Shown here one piece after another: positions 47,446 to 64,000 of a stretch of DNA of 64,000 nt. The position numbers were made by a program, and so were the translations under genes. The notes beneath the pieces are model-generated. The model ran no database searches, was not told the DNA's origin, and saw nothing but the letters and a program-made list of their open reading frames with translations. This stretch comes from Babylonia areolata (taxonomy: Eukaryota > Mollusca > Gastropoda > Neogastropoda > Buccinidae): the NCBI RefSeq assembly GCF_041734735.1, contig NC_134903.1, forward strand, positions 232,501 through 296,500, in the 5' to 3' direction. Every line of letters begins with the position of its first letter. Position 1 is the first letter of the stretch.

Positions 47446-47690
47446 ACACATCATCATCATCATCATCATCATGGCCTGGCTTCGCTGACGAAGATCTAGG
47501 AAGGGCGTTGTCCACGTCTGATGCAGGCACGCTCATGGCTGACAAGGCCAATGCGGGAAAAGCAGAGTCGGCCGCAGCGGTTGCAAGGGAAAGTCTTGTC
47601 TGGGTTCGCGGCTGCAGCGTCGTGGTTCTTCCTCCTTCTGCGTTTGTCCTCAAGGCACACATAGACAGGCACAAACTTACATAAACACAC
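47446..47690 (-). mobile_element. LINE 3' end with zinc-finger C-terminus and (ATG)n tail, minus strand
   Basis: The minus-strand frame encodes NPDKTFPCNRCGRLCFSRIG then LVSHERACIRR and a stop at about 47494. The C-x2-C-x12-H-x4-C layout is like the finger ending the LINE at 15418-15480. It is followed by a GGCCATGATGATG-type tail (plus strand CAT repeats, 47449-47472). Only the ORF2 end remains, so this is not a host zinc-finger gene. Confidence 0.75.
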
Positions 47691-48004
47691 GCACACACAA
47701 TATACATCCATGTACGTGCATGTAGTTATGTACACATACACATGTATACACACATTGTCAAGCACAGCTTGACTATGATATATAATATGATAGACAGAGT
47801 TGTCCTCACATTCCTGTTGTCAGATAAAAACAGAGTCAGTTTATCGCAGTATGAAAGTTGATATACACTTATGAAATAATAAGTTTTTATTTATTATTAT
47901 CTTCTTCTTCTTTTTTTAAACCAACGTAATCAATGGATTTTGAAACATTTGTGTTTTAAGACAGAAATCCGTCGACTCCCATCAACTTCGGAAACAGTGT
48001 CAAC

Positions 48005-63663
<15,659 letters not shown>

Positions 63664-64000
63664 CGGCTGCAGCGTCACTGACATGCTGCTTCATTCTGTT
63701 CATTCGACTGTCACTGTTCAGTGTGTCTCCCTCTGTTGGGGAATATAAGACCTTTCATTTTATGGTACAGTTAGTGTTCTGTGTCTGTCTGGGAAATAAT
63801 AGATGTTTCATTTTATGTTATAGTTAGTGTTCTGTGTTCTCTCTCTGCTGGGGAAATAGGAAACATTTGATTCTGTGTTATTGTATAAGTGACTATCTTG
63901 GACTTTGTTCTTGAACACTGAAGTTGAATGGTTTTGCAGAACTGCACATCAGTATGTCACAACAGTATACCTTAGGGTTTCTTCTTGAAGTACAATACCG
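63664..64000 (+). other. SSR3 3' UTR or flank, to window edge
   Basis: Three diverged copies of GTTAGTGTTCTGTGT-x-GGGAAATA-type sequence (about 63700-63870). No AATAAA seen before the window ends, so the poly(A) site probably lies beyond. Confidence 0.5.

Larger units (their letters stand above)
46456..48004. other. Divergent intergenic region between MRPL20 and SSR3 start codons
   Basis: 1549 bp. The parts nearest each gene are unique; the middle is (ATA)n, (CA)n and retroposon ends. No TATA box or CpG-rich core stands out. TTTTAAG/ACAG before SSR3 exon 1 (about 47955-47963) could be a splice acceptor of an upstream 5' UTR exon. Confidence 0.45.

Noticed and set aside
47494-47690. Host C2H2 zinc-finger gene on the minus strand
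   Set aside because: Single finger followed by a stop and an (ATG)n tail, the same layout as the LINE ORF2 C-terminus at 15.4 kb.

Overview
The window is animal nuclear DNA, most likely from a mollusc and probably a gastropod. The reasons are spliced genes with metazoan orthologues, several tRNA-headed SINE families of a kind I associate with mollusc genomes, LINE fragments of at least three families, and a very high density of micro- and minisatellites. No species is claimed. By eye, more than half of the 64 kb is tandem array.

Three host genes can be supported. (1) Positions 1-1252, minus strand: the 5' part of an intronless rhodopsin-type GPCR-like protein. Five hydrophobic helices are followed by a 51/48-bp minisatellite that stays in frame to the window edge. 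(2) Positions 46455-35342, minus strand: a complete five-exon gene for mitochondrial ribosomal protein L20 (MRPL20, bL20m), 144 aa, all introns phase 0. (3) Positions 48005-63663, plus strand: a complete five-exon gene for the translocon-associated protein gamma subunit (SSR3, TRAP-gamma), 183 aa. MRPL20 and SSR3 are divergent, with start codons 1.55 kb apart. The two products work in different compartments (mitochondrial ribosome, ER translocon), so the pairing is positional and not a known pathway link.

Layout. 1.3-35.3 kb is a gene desert between the GPCR start and the MRPL20 stop. It holds about ten minisatellite arrays (units 29-81 bp), two near-identical 5'-truncated LINE copies inside two different arrays (10.1 and 14.6 kb), three SINE copies, and degraded minus-strand LINEs at 33-34.3 kb. 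35.3-46.5 kb is MRPL20, whose introns carry four arrays and several SINEs. 46.5-48.0 kb is the divergent intergenic region, with (ATA)n, (CA)n and a LINE 3' end. 48.0-63.7 kb is SSR3, whose introns 3 and 4 hold seven arrays, a TTAA-flanked piggyBac-like element and an L2/CR1-type LINE. The last 340 bases are SSR3 3' UTR.

The main observation is that several intronic arrays are built from the splice junctions they abut. The array before MRPL20 exon 5 repeats the acceptor plus about 40 nt of the exon. The array before exon 4 repeats the acceptor. The array after SSR3 exon 4 repeats the last 30 or so exon nucleotides plus the donor. The MRPL20 exon 4 and exon 5 acceptors are identical over 15 nt. 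Other arrays in the window also carry donor- or acceptor-like motifs in every unit.
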